A stretch of 64,000 nucleotides of DNA from Serratia bockelmannii (GTDB lineage: Bacteria > Pseudomonadota > Gammaproteobacteria > Enterobacterales > Enterobacteriaceae), in contig NZ_VOUX01000004.1 in assembly GCF_008011855.1 (NCBI RefSeq), positions 62,001 to 126,000 on the forward strand. Reading direction: 5' to 3'. How positions within the stretch are numbered: the first letter of the stretch is position 1; each line of letters starts with the position of its first letter. The notes beneath the pieces were generated by a model, which was not told where the DNA came from, did no database searches, and saw nothing but the letters and a program-made list of their open reading frames with translations. This document shows positions 28,527 through 39,831 of this stretch, piece by piece. Made by a program: the position numbers and the translations under genes.

Positions 28527-30335
28527 ATGTTGCTTAAAAAGGGAAACTCTCTACGACGTTTGGCGCTGAGTGGCGCTATCGCCTGTAGTCTTGTGTCGTC
28601 GTTTTCCGCATCGGCCACCGTAGCGGCGTTACCAGTGGCATCAGCAGGCATGTCCGTTGCGCAGAGCCGTTCTGAACTGCTGGCCGCGTTGCCGCGCGGC
28701 ATGGATTTGCACTACCTGTCCACGCTGGCGCCGCTGTATGCGGCGAACCATATGCAGCCGATGTGGCAGGATCGCGAAGCCGTTCAGCAGTTTCAGCAGC
28801 AGCTGGCCGAGCTGGCGATGTCCGGCGTGCAGCCGCAGTTCACCCAGTGGGTGAAGATGTTGACCGATCCGGCGCTCAATGAAGCGGGCCGCGATGTGGT
28901 GTTGTCCGATGCGATGCTGGGCTATTTGCAGTTCGTGTCCGCGATCGGCGCCAACGGCAACAACTGGCTGTACAGCAATATTCCCTACAAGCTTGGCTTG
29001 CCGCCCACCGCAGTGATTAATCAGTGGCAGCTGGCGGTGCGCCAGGCGCGTACCCTGAGCTACGTGAATTCGCTCGCGCCGCAACATCCGCAATACGCCA
29101 AGATGCATCAGGCGCTGCGCGACTTGCTGGCGGACAATCGCCCTTGGCCCCAGGTGGGCAGTGGCCCGAGCCTGCGCCCAGGCCAAATGAGCAATGATAT
29201 CCCGGCGCTGCGTGAGATCCTGACGCGCACCGGTATGCTGGCCACCTCGGCGCCGGAAGCGGAAGCGGAACCGGCGGTGGTCTCGGCGAAGAGCAATGAG
29301 CCCGACGACGGCGGGCTGACGGTAGACGAAGAGAAAAGCCGCGTGACGGTCAGCCCATCGGCGGCGCCGGTGACGGAGCTGACCGCGGAACAGACGCCGC
29401 CGCAGATCGGCAGCGTGGTGAGCGACAATCTCTATACCGACGAGCTGGCGGAGGGCGTCAAGCGCTTCCAGAAATGGCAGGGGCTGACGGCGGACGGCGT
29501 GATCGGCGTACGCACTCGCGAGTGGCTCAACGTGTCACCGAAAACCCGTGCCGCGCTGTTGGCGTTGAATATCCAACGTCTGCGAATTTTACCGGGGCAT
29601 GTCGGCACTGGCATTATGGTGAACATTCCCAATTACTCGCTGACCTACTATCAGAACGGCAACGAAGTGTTGTCCTCCCGCGTTATCGTCGGGCGGCCGA
29701 GCCGCAAGACGCCGCTGATGAGCAGCGCGTTGAACAACGTGGTGGTCAACCCGCCTTGGAACGTGCCGACCACGCTGGTGCGTGAGGATATCGTGCCGAA
29801 GGCGATGCGCGACGGTAACTATTTCCAGAAACACGGCTACACCGTGCTGTCGGGCTGGAGCAACGATGCAGAAGTGATCAACCCGTCTATGATCGACTGG
29901 AGCATGGTCTCTGCGCGTAACTTCCCGTATCGCGTCCGTCAGGCGCCGGGAGCGACCAACTCGCTGGGGCGCTTCAAGTTCAATATGCCGAGCTCGGACG
30001 CTATCTATTTGCACGATACCCCGAACCACAGCCTGTTCCAGAAAGATATCCGCGCGCTCAGCTCCGGCTGCGTGAGGGTGAATAAGGCGTCCGATTTGGC
30101 GAATATGCTGCTGCAGGACGCCGGCTGGAACAACAGCCGCGTGTCTTCCACGCTGAAAGAGGGGAATACCACTTATGTGAATATTCGCCAGCGTATTCCC
30201 GTAAAACTGTATTATCTTACCGCCTGGGTTTCGGATGACGGCCAACCGCAATTCCGTACAGATATTTACAATTATGATAATACGGTGCGATCGGGCGCAC
30301 AAATTTTGGCTCAGGCCAAAAAATTAATGCAGTAA
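28527..30335 (+). CDS. ldtD: L,D-transpeptidase LdtD (YcbB)
   Basis: 602 residues (E. coli about 615). It makes meso-DAP to meso-DAP (3-3) cross-links in the periplasmic wall, the bypass route that gives beta-lactam resistance when active. The signal sequence is [22 protein letters not shown], starting at ATG 28527 after GGGGGCAAGGG. A Pro/Glu/Ala-rich linker lies about residues 237-295. The peptidoglycan-binding repeat is [19 protein letters not shown], and the YkuD catalytic site is [15 protein letters not shown] then [11 protein letters not shown], with the Cys nucleophile and the first His. It lies 180 bases from mepK, which cuts the same bonds. Confidence 0.96.
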   Translation: MLLKKGNSLRRLALSGAIACSLVSSFSASATVAALPVASAGMSVAQSRSELLAALPRGMDLHYLSTLAPLYAANHMQPMWQDREAVQQFQQQLAELAMSGVQPQFTQWVKMLTDPALNEAGRDVVLSDAMLGYLQFVSAIGANGNNWLYSNIPYKLGLPPTAVINQWQLAVRQARTLSYVNSLAPQHPQYAKMHQALRDLLADNRPWPQVGSGPSLRPGQMSNDIPALREILTRTGMLATSAPEAEAEPAVVSAKSNEPDDGGLTVDEEKSRVTVSPSAAPVTELTAEQTPPQIGSVVSDNLYTDELAEGVKRFQKWQGLTADGVIGVRTREWLNVSPKTRAALLALNIQRLRILPGHVGTGIMVNIPNYSLTYYQNGNEVLSSRVIVGRPSRKTPLMSSALNNVVVNPPWNVPTTLVREDIVPKAMRDGNYFQKHGYTVLSGWSNDAEVINPSMIDWSMVSARNFPYRVRQAPGATNSLGRFKFNMPSSDAIYLHDTPNHSLFQKDIRALSSGCVRVNKASDLANMLLQDAGWNNSRVSSTLKEGNTTYVNIRQRIPVKLYYLTAWVSDDGQPQFRTDIYNYDNTVRSGAQILAQAKKLMQ

Positions 30336-30382
30336 ATGCAGTAATTATAAATAAATAACGGTCAGAATGTTTGGCTATACCG

Positions 30383-30406
30383 CAGGCCCCCGTAGCCGGG
30401 GGCCTG
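30383..30406. repeat. Perfect 9-bp stem-loop between ldtD and mepK
   Basis: CAGGCCCCC/GGGGGCCTG (30383-30391, 30398-30406) with a 6-base loop and no T-run. It may be an attenuating or stabilising hairpin that sets the ldtD:mepK ratio; that role is inference. Confidence 0.6.
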
Positions 30407-30515
30407 TAAACCTAGGCGTATCGCGGGTTGACTCAGCATACGCAGGCGGTTATGGTTCGGACAGTGCGCTGCTTTGTGCATTTATTTTGACATTCTTGCC
30501 GGGTTTAACAGAGTC

Positions 30516-31064
30516 ATGGACAAAATTGATCATCACCGCCGTAAATGGCTGGCGCTAGGTGGCGCTGCTATGGGCATAGCGCTGCTTCCAGGGCAGGCGT
30601 TTGCCAGTCTTTCCACCGCTCGACCGCGTATTTTAGTGCTGAATAACCTGAATACCGGTGAATCTATTAAAGCCGAGTTCTTTGACGGCAAAGGTTACAA
30701 TAAAGAAGAGTTGGTGCGGTTAAATCATCTGTTCCGCGATTATCGCGCCAACAAGGTTAAATCGATCGATCCCCGTTTGTTTGATCACCTTTATCGTCTG
30801 CAGGGGCTGCTGGGCACCAGCAAGCCGGTGCAGCTGATCTCCGGATACCGTTCCGTAGATACCAACAACGAATTGCGCGCACACAGCCGCGGCGTGGCCA
30901 AGCACAGCTACCACACCAAGGGCCAGGCGATGGATTTCCACATCGAAGGTATCCAATTGAGTAATATCCGTAAAGCGGCGTTAAAAATGCGCGCCGGTGG
31001 TGTAGGATATTACCCACGTAGCAACTTCGTACACATCGATACCGGCCCGGTTCGGACCTGGTAA
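30516..31064 (+). CDS. mepK: Peptidoglycan endopeptidase MepK (YcbK, Tat signal)
   Basis: 182 residues. It has a twin-arginine signal, HRRKWLALGGAAMGIALLPG, ending near ALA-type residues AFA, and then a M15A/DUF882 domain. E. coli MepK cuts 3-3 (and 4-3) cross-links, space-making for wall growth. The zinc ligands sit in KHSYHTKGQAMDFHIEG (His, Asp) and SNFVHIDTGPVRTW (His). QLISGYRSVDTNNELRA is conserved. ATG 30516 matches E. coli, and an open frame from 30474 is rejected. It is not matched by a clear ribosome site, perhaps indicating low translation. A perfect 11-bp hairpin follows before gloC. Confidence 0.94.
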   Translation: MDKIDHHRRKWLALGGAAMGIALLPGQAFASLSTARPRILVLNNLNTGESIKAEFFDGKGYNKEELVRLNHLFRDYRANKVKSIDPRLFDHLYRLQGLLGTSKPVQLISGYRSVDTNNELRAHSRGVAKHSYHTKGQAMDFHIEGIQLSNIRKAALKMRAGGVGYYPRSNFVHIDTGPVRTW

Positions 31065-31081
31065 CCGCTGTGCCGTCAGTG

Positions 31082-31114
31082 AATAACGCCGCCCCTTGCG
31101 GAAGCGGCGTTATT
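31082..31114. repeat. Perfect 11-bp stem-loop between mepK and gloC
   Basis: AATAACGCCGC (31082-31092) pairs with GCGGCGTTATT (31104-31114), loop 11. The sequence after it is GTCG, without a T-run. Confidence 0.65.
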
Positions 31115-31128
31115 GTCGTTGGAGCCTT

Positions 31129-31776
31129 ATGAAATACCATCTTATTCCCGTTACCGCTTTTAGCCAGAACTGCAGCCTGATTTGGTGTGAAAACACGCAG
31201 CAAGCGGCGTTGGTCGATCCCGGCGGTGAAGCGGAAAAAATCAAAGCGGAAGTCGCGCAGCAGGGGGTGATGATCACTCAGATCTTGCTGACCCACGGCC
31301 ATTTGGATCATGTTGGTGCGGCGGCGGAGCTGGCGGACCATTATCAGGTGCCGATTTACGGCCCGGATAAAGAAGACGCTTTTTGGCTGGATGGTTTGCC
31401 GGCGCAGAGCCGGATGTTCGGGCTGGAAGAGTGTGCGCCGCTGACGCCGACTCGCTGGCTGTCAGAAGGTGATGAGATGCAGGTGGGCGAAATGACGCTC
31501 AAGGTGCTGCACTGCCCCGGGCATACGCCGGGCCACATCGTCTTTATCAATGAGCAAGCGCGTTTGGCGCTGGTGGGCGACGTGCTGTTTAACGGTGGCG
31601 TAGGGCGCAGCGACTTCCCGCGTGGAGACCATCAGGCGCTGATCGCCTCTATTCGCACCAAGCTGCTGCCATTGGGCGACGATATGCGCTTTATTCCTGG
31701 CCACGGCCCGATGTCGACCTTTGGCCACGAGCGCCAGACCAACCCGTTCCTGCGCGAAGAGCCGGCAGTGTGGTAG
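31129..31776 (+). CDS. gloC: Hydroxyacylglutathione hydrolase GloC (YcbL)
   Basis: 215 residues, metallo-beta-lactamase fold, type II glyoxalase. It hydrolyses S-lactoylglutathione to lactate and glutathione in methylglyoxal detoxification. The zinc motif is [12 protein letters not shown] (HxHxDH), with [27 protein letters not shown] and FIPGHGP giving the other ligands. ATG 31129 after GGAG (31121-31124) matches the E. coli start. The frame continuing up to 31096 has no support. A shared terminator lies between it and the convergent aspC. Confidence 0.95.
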   Translation: MKYHLIPVTAFSQNCSLIWCENTQQAALVDPGGEAEKIKAEVAQQGVMITQILLTHGHLDHVGAAAELADHYQVPIYGPDKEDAFWLDGLPAQSRMFGLEECAPLTPTRWLSEGDEMQVGEMTLKVLHCPGHTPGHIVFINEQARLALVGDVLFNGGVGRSDFPRGDHQALIASIRTKLLPLGDDMRFIPGHGPMSTFGHERQTNPFLREEPAVW

Positions 31777-31801
31777 CGATTATTTCCCGGCAGAAATAAT
31801 C

Positions 31802-31827
31802 AAGGGCGCATAGAGCGCCCTTTTTTT
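31802..31827. terminator. Intrinsic terminator after gloC
   Basis: Stem AAGGGCGC/GCGCCCTT (31802-31809, 31815-31822) with seven T on the plus side. On the minus side it may also serve aspC, but the T-run there is poor. Confidence 0.85.
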
Positions 31828-31853
31828 ATGATTTATGACCTGTGTCGATGCAT

Positions 31854-33044
31854 TTAGAGCACGGCGACGATGGCTTCACACAGCGGTGCCATGTTGTCCG
31901 GCGTCATGCCGGCCACGTTCACCCGGCCTGAGTTCACGGCGTAGACGCCAAACTCTTCGCGCAGACGCAGCACCTGTTCTTTGGTCAGACCGCTGAAGGA
32001 GAACATGCCATTCTGCTGGATGATGAAGCTGAAGTCCTGTTGGGCGCCTTTTTCCTGCAGGGTGTTCACGAACAGCTGACGCATGCGGTGAATGCGCTGG
32101 CGCATGTCGGTCAGCTCCTGCTCCCACATCGCGCGCAGCGCATCGTTACCCAAAATGGTGGCGACAACGGCGGCGCCGTGTGACGGCGGGTTGGAGTAGT
32201 TGGCGCGAATAGCCGCTTTTACCTGGCTGAAGGCGCGCTCGGCGGTTTCGGCATCGGCAGCTACAATGGTGCAAGCGCCGACGCGCTCATTGTACAGACC
32301 GAAGTTTTTTGAGTAGGAGCTGGCGACAATCAGCTCTTGATGTTTGGCGGCGAAAATACGCAGGCCCTGCGCATCCTCTTCCAGACCCTTGGCGAAGCCC
32401 TGGTAGGCGAAGTCGAACAGAGGCAGCCAGCCATTGGCCACGGAAAGCTCAGCCAGCTGTGCCCACTGTTCCGCCGTTGGATCGATACCGGTCGGGTTAT
32501 GGCAGCAGCCGTGAAACAGCACCACATCACCGGCCTGGGCCTGTTTCAGGCTGTTCAGCAGGCCGTCGAAATCCAATGCGTGGTTGGCGGCGTCGTAGTA
32601 GGCGTACTCCAGGACTTCCAGGCCCACGGCGCTAAAGACGTTCTTGTGGTTCGGCCAGCTTGGGTTGCTGATCCAGATGCGCTTGGCGCTGGTCTGGTTG
32701 GCGATAAAGTCTGCCGCCACGCGCAGGCCACCGGTGCCACCTGGCGTCTGTGCGGTACGTGCGCGACGATCGGCGACGATCGGGCTCTCTTTACCGAACA
32801 GCAGCACTTGCGTGCAGCTGGCAAACGCCGGGATGCCTTCAATGCCGAGATAGTTTTTGGTGATCTCATTTTCCAGCAGATACTGTTCAGCTTTCTTTAC
32901 GCTGGTTAACACCGGGGTTTTACCGGTTTCGTCTTTATAAACGCCAATCCCTAAATTGATTTTATTCGGGCGGGCGTCGGCGCGGAAAATGTCGGTCAGG
33001 CCCAGGATCGGGTCGGCGGGTGCGGCGGTGATTTTTTCAAACAT
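31854..33044 (-). CDS. aspC: Aspartate aminotransferase
   Basis: 396 residues, the E. coli length, from ATG 33044. An open frame to 33059 adds 5 residues and is not supported. Cytosolic PLP enzyme interconverting aspartate plus 2-oxoglutarate and oxaloacetate plus glutamate. It can also act on aromatic substrates. The PLP lysine is in [27 protein letters not shown] and [10 protein letters not shown] are the usual active-site segments. The gene order aspC-ompF-asnS-pncB is as in E. coli. Confidence 0.97.
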   Translation of the reverse strand: MFEKITAAPADPILGLTDIFRADARPNKINLGIGVYKDETGKTPVLTSVKKAEQYLLENEITKNYLGIEGIPAFASCTQVLLFGKESPIVADRRARTAQTPGGTGGLRVAADFIANQTSAKRIWISNPSWPNHKNVFSAVGLEVLEYAYYDAANHALDFDGLLNSLKQAQAGDVVLFHGCCHNPTGIDPTAEQWAQLAELSVANGWLPLFDFAYQGFAKGLEEDAQGLRIFAAKHQELIVASSYSKNFGLYNERVGACTIVAADAETAERAFSQVKAAIRANYSNPPSHGAAVVATILGNDALRAMWEQELTDMRQRIHRMRQLFVNTLQEKGAQQDFSFIIQQNGMFSFSGLTKEQVLRLREEFGVYAVNSGRVNVAGMTPDNMAPLCEAIVAVL

Positions 33045-33223
33045 GTCAGGTGCTTCCAAATCTCGGAGTTAAGCAGACAGAAGCATCAGGGTAGCGCCAG
33101 TTATCGGCTTTGCCAACCGTTTGCGATAAAAACACCGCGATCTTGTGAACGGGAAGGATTCGACAGAAAAAATGATGGGGAAGGGGAAATCTGCAGGATA
33201 AAACGTTACCGGAAGACACAAAT

Positions 33224-33252
33224 AAAAACAGGGCCGAAGCCCTGTTTTTTTA
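33224..33252 (-). terminator. Intrinsic terminator after ompF
   Basis: Read on the minus strand, stem AAACAGGGC/GCCCTGTTT (33247-33239, 33234-33226) with loop TTCG. T-runs occur on both sides, so it could stop transcription from either direction. Confidence 0.85.
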
Positions 33253-33289
33253 ACTTAGCCGACGGTAAACCACCGTTAAGCGAGACAAC

Positions 33290-34417
33290 TTAGAACTGGT
33301 ACACCAGACCAACAGCTACGATATCGTCGGTAGCGGTGCCGGTTGCTTTGGTGAACTCGTTGTCATCCAGCAGGTTGATTTTGTAATCAACGTAGGTGGA
33401 CATGTTTTTGTTGAAGTAGTAAGTGGTACCAACAGAAACATATTTAACCAGATCCTGGTCAGAACCTACGCCTGGGACGTTCAGGTTTTTACCTTTAGAC
33501 TGCAGGTAAGACACTTCTGGACGCAGACCGAAGTCGAACTGGTACTGAGCAGTCACTTCGAAGTTCTGAGTTTTGCTCGCGAAGCCACCGCACTTGTCAT
33601 CGGTAGCTGCACAGCCTGGACCGAAGTTACCGCCGCCGAACGGGGTCATGTTACGGGTTTCTGCGTACATCGCCGCCAGGTAAACGTTGTTGGCGTCGTA
33701 TTTCGCACCCACGGTCCATGCATCAGCCTTGTCGCCACGCTCGTTGGAACGCAGTTTCTGATCGTCGGTACGGTTGGAGGAAGCGTATGCAGCGCCGAAG
33801 CTTACGCCTTCGCCGATGTCATAAGTAGAGGAGATACCCCAGCCGTCGCCGTTTTGTTTCTTGACGTTACGACCGTCGTTCTGGTTTTTGCCCTGGTATT
33901 GCAGAGCGAAGTTCAGACCGTCAACCAGACCGAAGAAGTTGTTGTTACGATAGGTCGCAACGCCGTTGGTACGGCCGGTCATGAAGTTGTCGGTGTAGGT
34001 GTAGGTGTCGCCACCGAACTCTGGCAGCATATCGGTCCAGCCTTCCACGTCGTACAGTACGCCGTAGTTACGGCCGTAGTCGAAGGAGCCGTAGTCAGCG
34101 AATTTCAGACCGGCGAAGCCCAGACGGGTTTTGGTGCCTTCGGTGCCCTGAGATTCGGAGTGGTTAGCCTGGACGTTGTATTCCCACTGGCCGTAACCGG
34201 TCAGTTGGTCAGTAATCTGAGTTTCACCTTTGAAGCCGAAACGAACATAGGTCTGATCGCCGTCGTTACCTTTGTCGTCGGAGAAGTAGTGCAGACCGTC
34301 AACTTTGCCGTACAGATCCAGCTTGTTGCCGTCTTTGTTGTAGATTTCAGCTGCGTTTGCTGCACCAGCAGCCAACAGAGCCGGGATAACCACTGCAAGA
34401 ATGTTGCGCTTCATCAT
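33290..34417 (-). CDS. ompF: OmpF-type general porin with a cysteine pair in one loop
   Basis: 375 residues with a 22-residue signal peptide ([22 protein letters not shown]). Outer-membrane trimeric 16-strand barrel for small hydrophilic solutes and a common antibiotic entry route. The constriction loop L3 carries PEFGGD (about 133-138). The C-terminus VGLVYQF ends in the Phe needed for barrel insertion. Start: ATG 34417, with a GAGGGTAATA ribosome region as in E. coli ompF. The frame to 34531 is only leader. Odd: Cys269 and Cys276 ([13 protein letters not shown]), in the loop matching L6 of OmpF, are unusual because enteric porins normally lack Cys. Its place between aspC and asnS supports ompF, not ompC. 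Confidence 0.93.
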   Translation of the reverse strand: MMKRNILAVVIPALLAAGAANAAEIYNKDGNKLDLYGKVDGLHYFSDDKGNDGDQTYVRFGFKGETQITDQLTGYGQWEYNVQANHSESQGTEGTKTRLGFAGLKFADYGSFDYGRNYGVLYDVEGWTDMLPEFGGDTYTYTDNFMTGRTNGVATYRNNNFFGLVDGLNFALQYQGKNQNDGRNVKKQNGDGWGISSTYDIGEGVSFGAAYASSNRTDDQKLRSNERGDKADAWTVGAKYDANNVYLAAMYAETRNMTPFGGGNFGPGCAATDDKCGGFASKTQNFEVTAQYQFDFGLRPEVSYLQSKGKNLNVPGVGSDQDLVKYVSVGTTYYFNKNMSTYVDYKINLLDDNEFTKATGTATDDIVAVGLVYQF

Positions 34418-34643
34418 TATTACCCTCATTGGTGTTATTCGGACACCTTTGCCACTGCCGCCAATAATTCTTTGGGAACTATTGTTGATAGATTGGTGTC
34501 GTCCTGTGTCTGAACGCAGTGTTCCATTCACAGGCGGGTTAATCTAGGACGAAAATGATACCAATGTCCCAATCAGGTTGCAAAAGGAAAGTATGTGTAA
34601 CCAAATGTAATTTTTCGGGAACTTTGTGACGTGCGTCAATATT
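34418..34643 (-). promoter_or_regulatory. ompF promoter, OmpR box region and 5' leader
   Basis: Read on the minus strand, the tract at 34611-34576 (ATTACATTTGGTTACACATA then CTTTCCTTTTGCAACC) closely follows the E. coli ompF OmpR F1-F2 sites I recall. A third repeat lies at about 34572-34552 (GGGACATTGGTATCATTTTC). A likely -10, TAGATT, is near 34547-34542. The leader repeats GGCAGTGGCA and ends GAGGGTAATAATGATGAAGCGC at the start, the segment paired by MicF RNA in E. coli. OmpR and MicF control are inferred from this conservation. Confidence 0.75.
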
Positions 34644-34676
34644 AAAAAATGCGAAAGGCCAGCGAGGCTGGCCTTT
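34644..34676 (-). terminator. Intrinsic terminator after asnS
   Basis: Minus-strand stem AAAGGCCAGC/GCTGGCCTTT (34676-34667, 34663-34654), loop CTC, followed by CGCATTTTTT. Confidence 0.85.
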
Positions 34677-34718
34677 GTTTTGTAACGAAATCGTTTAAAA
34701 AACGAGTGATCGTATAAA

Positions 34719-36119
<1,401 letters not shown>

Positions 36120-36279
36120 AGATTTCTCTCTTTAATAATTTGGTTTAGAAATAGCTTACAACCCAAGAATATGGGGGTAATGGCTATGTTACTTGCCGCG
36201 GTGCAGAGCACAAGCAGAAATCATCGGATTGGCGCAACATTTATTGCGGCTGACTGAAAAGAGGGCGGTCGGGATAAAA

Positions 36280-36313
36280 ACAAAAAAGCCGGCGCGTGAA
36301 CCAGGCCGGCTTT
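36280..36313 (-). terminator. Intrinsic terminator after pncB
   Basis: Minus-strand stem AAAGCCGGC/GCCGGCTTT (36313-36305, 36294-36286), followed by TTTTTTG. Confidence 0.85.
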
Positions 36314-36332
36314 CTTTCTATATAGAGGCGGT

Positions 36333-37538
36333 TCAGCTGGCTTTCTTCACCAGCGGCAGATCGAAGGCTTTGCGCAGGGCCCTGACGAAGGCCTGGTCCT
36401 GGCAGATGGTCTTGCCGGGGCTGTCGGAGAGTTTAGCCACCGGCTTGCCTTTGCATTCGACCAGCTTAATCACGATATTCAATGGCTTAACGCCCGGAAT
36501 ATCGCAGGTCAGGCGCGTGCCGATACCGAAGCTGAGATTGATGCGCTGATAGAAGTGGCGATAGAGCGCCAGCGCTTTTTCCAGATCCAGGTTGTCCGAG
36601 AACACCAGCGTTTTGCTCATCGGATCGATGCCCAGTTTTTCGTAGTGGGCAATGGCTTTTTCACCCCACTCGACGGGATCGCCCGAATCGTGGCGCAGAC
36701 CCTGATAACGCTCGGCGAACTGCGGGCCGAAGTCGCGCAGGAAGGCATCCATGGTAATGCAGTCGGTGAGCGCGATGCCGAGCTGATCCGGGTATTCATC
36801 CAGCCAGGCCTGCAATGCGGCGCGCTGGCTGTTGGCCAGCACCGGGCTTATCTGCTGATGCGCCTGGAACCATTCATGCGCCTGCGTGCCGACCGGCGCC
36901 AGGCCGAGCTGATGAGCCAGATCGTAATTGCTGGTGCCCGACAGGTACGGGAATTCGGCCTGCAAGGTGCTGACGATGGCCTGCTGCACGCCCTGAGAGA
37001 AACGGCGACGGGTACCGAAGTCCATCAGCTTGAAGCGCGAAAGGTCCAGATCGCCCGCCAGCGCCTTGAACTGCGCTAGCTTGGTTTGCAGATGTGCCAC
37101 CGCCTGTTCCGGCGTCGCCAGCGGCGAGCGCCGGCGGTGCACCACTTCACTGATCACCGCCAGCAACGGCACTTCCCACATGATCACTTCACGCCAGGGG
37201 CCGGCGATGCGGATGTGCAGTTTTCCGTCGCGGTTGTCGATGGTGACCTGCTGCGGATCGTAGCGGAACGTGCGCAGCCAGTTCAGGTAATCCTGACGGA
37301 AGAAGGGCAGACCCGAAAGATAAGCGAATTCGGCGTCGGTCAGCGCCAGCCGGCTCATCAGCGCCACCTGCGCGCGGATCTCGTCGGCATATTCGCCCAA
37401 CAGTTCGTCGCCGCGGCAGCGGAATTCCGCCGCCACGCTGATCGCGGGATAGCGATGGAACACTGCTTGCTGCATATGAAGCTTATAAGCATCGGTATCA
37501 AGCAGTGATGTCAAAATCGGGGAAGCGTATTGAGTCAT
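36333..37538 (-). CDS. pncB: Nicotinate phosphoribosyltransferase
   Basis: 401 residues (E. coli 400). First step of NAD salvage from nicotinate, using PRPP and stimulated by ATP through a phosphohistidine. The phospho-His region is [16 protein letters not shown] and the PRPP contact is [30 protein letters not shown] and [15 protein letters not shown] are further family signatures. The start [27 protein letters not shown] is as in the family. It is transcribed alone. Confidence 0.97.
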   Translation of the reverse strand: MTQYASPILTSLLDTDAYKLHMQQAVFHRYPAISVAAEFRCRGDELLGEYADEIRAQVALMSRLALTDAEFAYLSGLPFFRQDYLNWLRTFRYDPQQVTIDNRDGKLHIRIAGPWREVIMWEVPLLAVISEVVHRRRSPLATPEQAVAHLQTKLAQFKALAGDLDLSRFKLMDFGTRRRFSQGVQQAIVSTLQAEFPYLSGTSNYDLAHQLGLAPVGTQAHEWFQAHQQISPVLANSQRAALQAWLDEYPDQLGIALTDCITMDAFLRDFGPQFAERYQGLRHDSGDPVEWGEKAIAHYEKLGIDPMSKTLVFSDNLDLEKALALYRHFYQRINLSFGIGTRLTCDIPGVKPLNIVIKLVECKGKPVAKLSDSPGKTICQDQAFVRALRKAFDLPLVKKAS

Positions 37539-37793
37539 AGCGCGTTACAGCATCCTCGTCAGGCGCGTGTCCAAATCCGGATAATCATAAAAGTGGGGGT
37601 GGAGTATACCCGGATTATCCTGTTATTGAAGCTGCATCACACCATAAATCACCAAAGCGGGTCGAGGATTAAACGTGCCTTTATGACGGCCTGGCGGCGA
37701 CGGGGAGAAAAAAAAGCCAGATATGCCTGTAAGGTGAATGACTTAGCCTAATTAGTCATAAAAATTATAATGTTAATTATTTTAAACAGCGAA

Positions 37794-39506
37794 TCAGATA
37801 AAGCCGGCTTCGGTATGCACGCTGACCCGATCCTTGCCGCTCTTTTTGCAAAAATAGAGCGCTTCGTCCGCCTGTTTGATCGCCGCCTGCAGTGCGGTGA
37901 ACGCGTTGACCGGCGCGATGCCGCAGCTGGTGGTGAAATGCACTTGCCGTCCGTCGGCCAGGTGTAGCGTCAGGCGATGAGTGCGGGCGCGCAATTGCTC
38001 CATGATGTCCCGCGCGTTGTCCAACGAACAGTTACCCAGCAGCACCGCAAACTCTTCGCCGCCGTAGCGGCAGAAAATGTCGCTGGCACGGAACGCGCGT
38101 TGCAGCAGGTGTCCGAATGCCACCAGCGCCCGGTCGCCCACGTCGTGGCCGTAGCTGTCGTTGAGCTGTTTGAAGTTGTCGATATCGATCAGGCAAAAGG
38201 CCTGCGGGTAGCTGCCGTCGCCCAGCAGCTGAGATTCAAGGAAGAATTTACGACGGTTGTAGATATTGGTGAGCGGATCGAGGAAGGAAGAGGCCTCGAG
38301 CTCTTTAATCAGCAGTTGTTTCTCGCTCTCCAGCGAGACCTTGTCCAACTGGTATTGCCTGAGCTGCTGAATGGCGTCGCTGATGGCGATCAGTTCCTGG
38401 CTGTAGAAGGCGTCGTTGCGATCGATATTCATCTCACCGCGCGACAGCCGTACGATATTGTTGTGGGTCTTGGTCAGCCAACGGTTGATGCTGGTGCAGA
38501 ACACCAGCGCCGGCAAAATGAACAGCAATACCACCAGGCCGGCAAGTGCGATCATGCCGTAAATGGTCGTCTGGCTGTCGTAAATCTTGTGGCGCGAGGC
38601 GAGGGTTTCCAATTCGAAGCTGCGCTGATACAGCGCCTGCGAAAGCCCGCTCACATCGTCGACATAGCGCGAAATAAGCGCTGTGGGATAGGGCTTGTGG
38701 GTATCGATAGCGGTGTACAGCCCATCGGTAATCTGTTGAAGGCGTTCAGCGGACACCTGGGCGAGCAACGCATTGACGATGTCGGTGATTTGTCCATCGT
38801 CGTAGTTGATCTTCATGAAGATCAATCGGGTGCTCAGGGCGTTCAGCACGCCGGTCAGTTGAATGGACTTCAGATAGGCGTCTTTGCGAACCAGCGGGCT
38901 TACATTGACGTCGATAATCTGGTCGCTCAATTCCGTCAGTGACATATTCAGCCGGTTATTGAGACGGATGGCCTCGAGAAACATAAAGGAGTCGGTATCC
39001 ACCATCCGGGTATCGTAGGTATAACGGTAATAGCTCTTGCTGGTTTGCGAGATGTAATAGGCGCTGTTGATGTTGAACAGATTAGCGTTGGTGTTATTGA
39101 TCTGCGAAAGCTGCAGGTTGTCATTATCCAGCAACTGTTCCATCAGGCCGATCATCGACAGCGCGGCAATTTTTTGCCGAACCCCGAGCTGTCTGGCGAC
39201 CTCATCGTCCAGATGTTCGCGGATCCGGGTGATTCTCTCGCGCGCCACCCGATCGGCGGCCAAACATTGCGCGCGGGTGATCTGAGGATCGATCAGGCTC
39301 AATCGTTTGAGACGGTGAGCCTGCAGCGCCGCCTGGAAGGCTTCGGAGATTTCTTTGGCGCGATCAATTTTGTACAGGTTGAGTTGGTTGTCGCGGTAAT
39401 CGGTATGGGCTTCAAGCAGCTCATCGACGATGAACAGAGAGAAGGAGGTCATCAGGCACAGGGTAAAAAAATAGATTGCGTATTTGATTTTCATAGTGCG
39501 AGTCAT
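37794..39506 (-). CDS. Membrane diguanylate cyclase with a large periplasmic sensor region
   Basis: 570 residues from ATG 39506. A second ATG at 39494 is possible. The frame up to 39557 starts upstream of a TATAAT at 39531-39526, so it is not used. The layout is TM helix about 8-28, a helical periplasmic region about 29-310 I cannot assign, TM helix about 314-337, a HAMP-like linker, and a GGDEF domain about 405-560. The active site is GGEEF at 482-486. An RxxD product-inhibition site, RASD, lies exactly five residues before it, so an active, feedback-inhibited cyclase making cyclic-di-GMP is predicted. DPLTNIYNRRKF starts the domain. Not in E. coli between pncB and pepN, so lineage-specific. 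Confidence 0.88.
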   Translation of the reverse strand: MTRTMKIKYAIYFFTLCLMTSFSLFIVDELLEAHTDYRDNQLNLYKIDRAKEISEAFQAALQAHRLKRLSLIDPQITRAQCLAADRVARERITRIREHLDDEVARQLGVRQKIAALSMIGLMEQLLDNDNLQLSQINNTNANLFNINSAYYISQTSKSYYRYTYDTRMVDTDSFMFLEAIRLNNRLNMSLTELSDQIIDVNVSPLVRKDAYLKSIQLTGVLNALSTRLIFMKINYDDGQITDIVNALLAQVSAERLQQITDGLYTAIDTHKPYPTALISRYVDDVSGLSQALYQRSFELETLASRHKIYDSQTTIYGMIALAGLVVLLFILPALVFCTSINRWLTKTHNNIVRLSRGEMNIDRNDAFYSQELIAISDAIQQLRQYQLDKVSLESEKQLLIKELEASSFLDPLTNIYNRRKFFLESQLLGDGSYPQAFCLIDIDNFKQLNDSYGHDVGDRALVAFGHLLQRAFRASDIFCRYGGEEFAVLLGNCSLDNARDIMEQLRARTHRLTLHLADGRQVHFTTSCGIAPVNAFTALQAAIKQADEALYFCKKSGKDRVSVHTEAGFI

Positions 39507-39831
39507 CCCTGGGCCTGATGCCACAATTATACCACCATGCCGCCTGAGCCGCCTCAACTATGCCGGCGCCCCCCGATGGTGGTTTTTTAGCATTAAATGC
39601 TGATTTTTATTTGGCCATTGGTCACCCGCGCTGCCGCCAGACGGACGATTTATGATTTGCCTCTGATTTCTCTATCGTGGTCGCCCGGCGGCTCTGGGCT
39701 TTTCGGCCAGCTGTGATACAGTTTATTCACAATTCAGGCCCGCCGCGCGCTGCCGGGAAACACACCGGCTGCGGTACGAAGGGGAAGAGCGGCCTGGCAC
39801 CTATAACTCACTGAGATGTTTAAGGGTTTTT
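39507..39831. promoter_or_regulatory. Divergent promoter region, cyclase and pepN
   Basis: 325 bases without a gene. A perfect -10 TATAAT for the cyclase lies at 39531-39526 (minus). The best -35, TTGAGG, is 20 bases further, which is poor spacing and suggests an activated promoter. AT-rich sequence at 39590-39670 and TGTGATACAGTTTATTCACA around 39711-39730 (imperfect palindrome, TGTGA-N10-TTCACA) lie before pepN. No pepN promoter was chosen with confidence. Confidence 0.45.

Noticed and set aside
34618-34640. GTGACGTGCGTCA considered as a matS site near asnS
   Set aside because: It differs in spacing and the pyrimidine position from the consensus GTGACRNYGTCAC.
39507-39557. Longer N-terminus for the diguanylate cyclase
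   Set aside because: It would begin upstream of the TATAAT -10 and adds a basic, non-conserved stretch.
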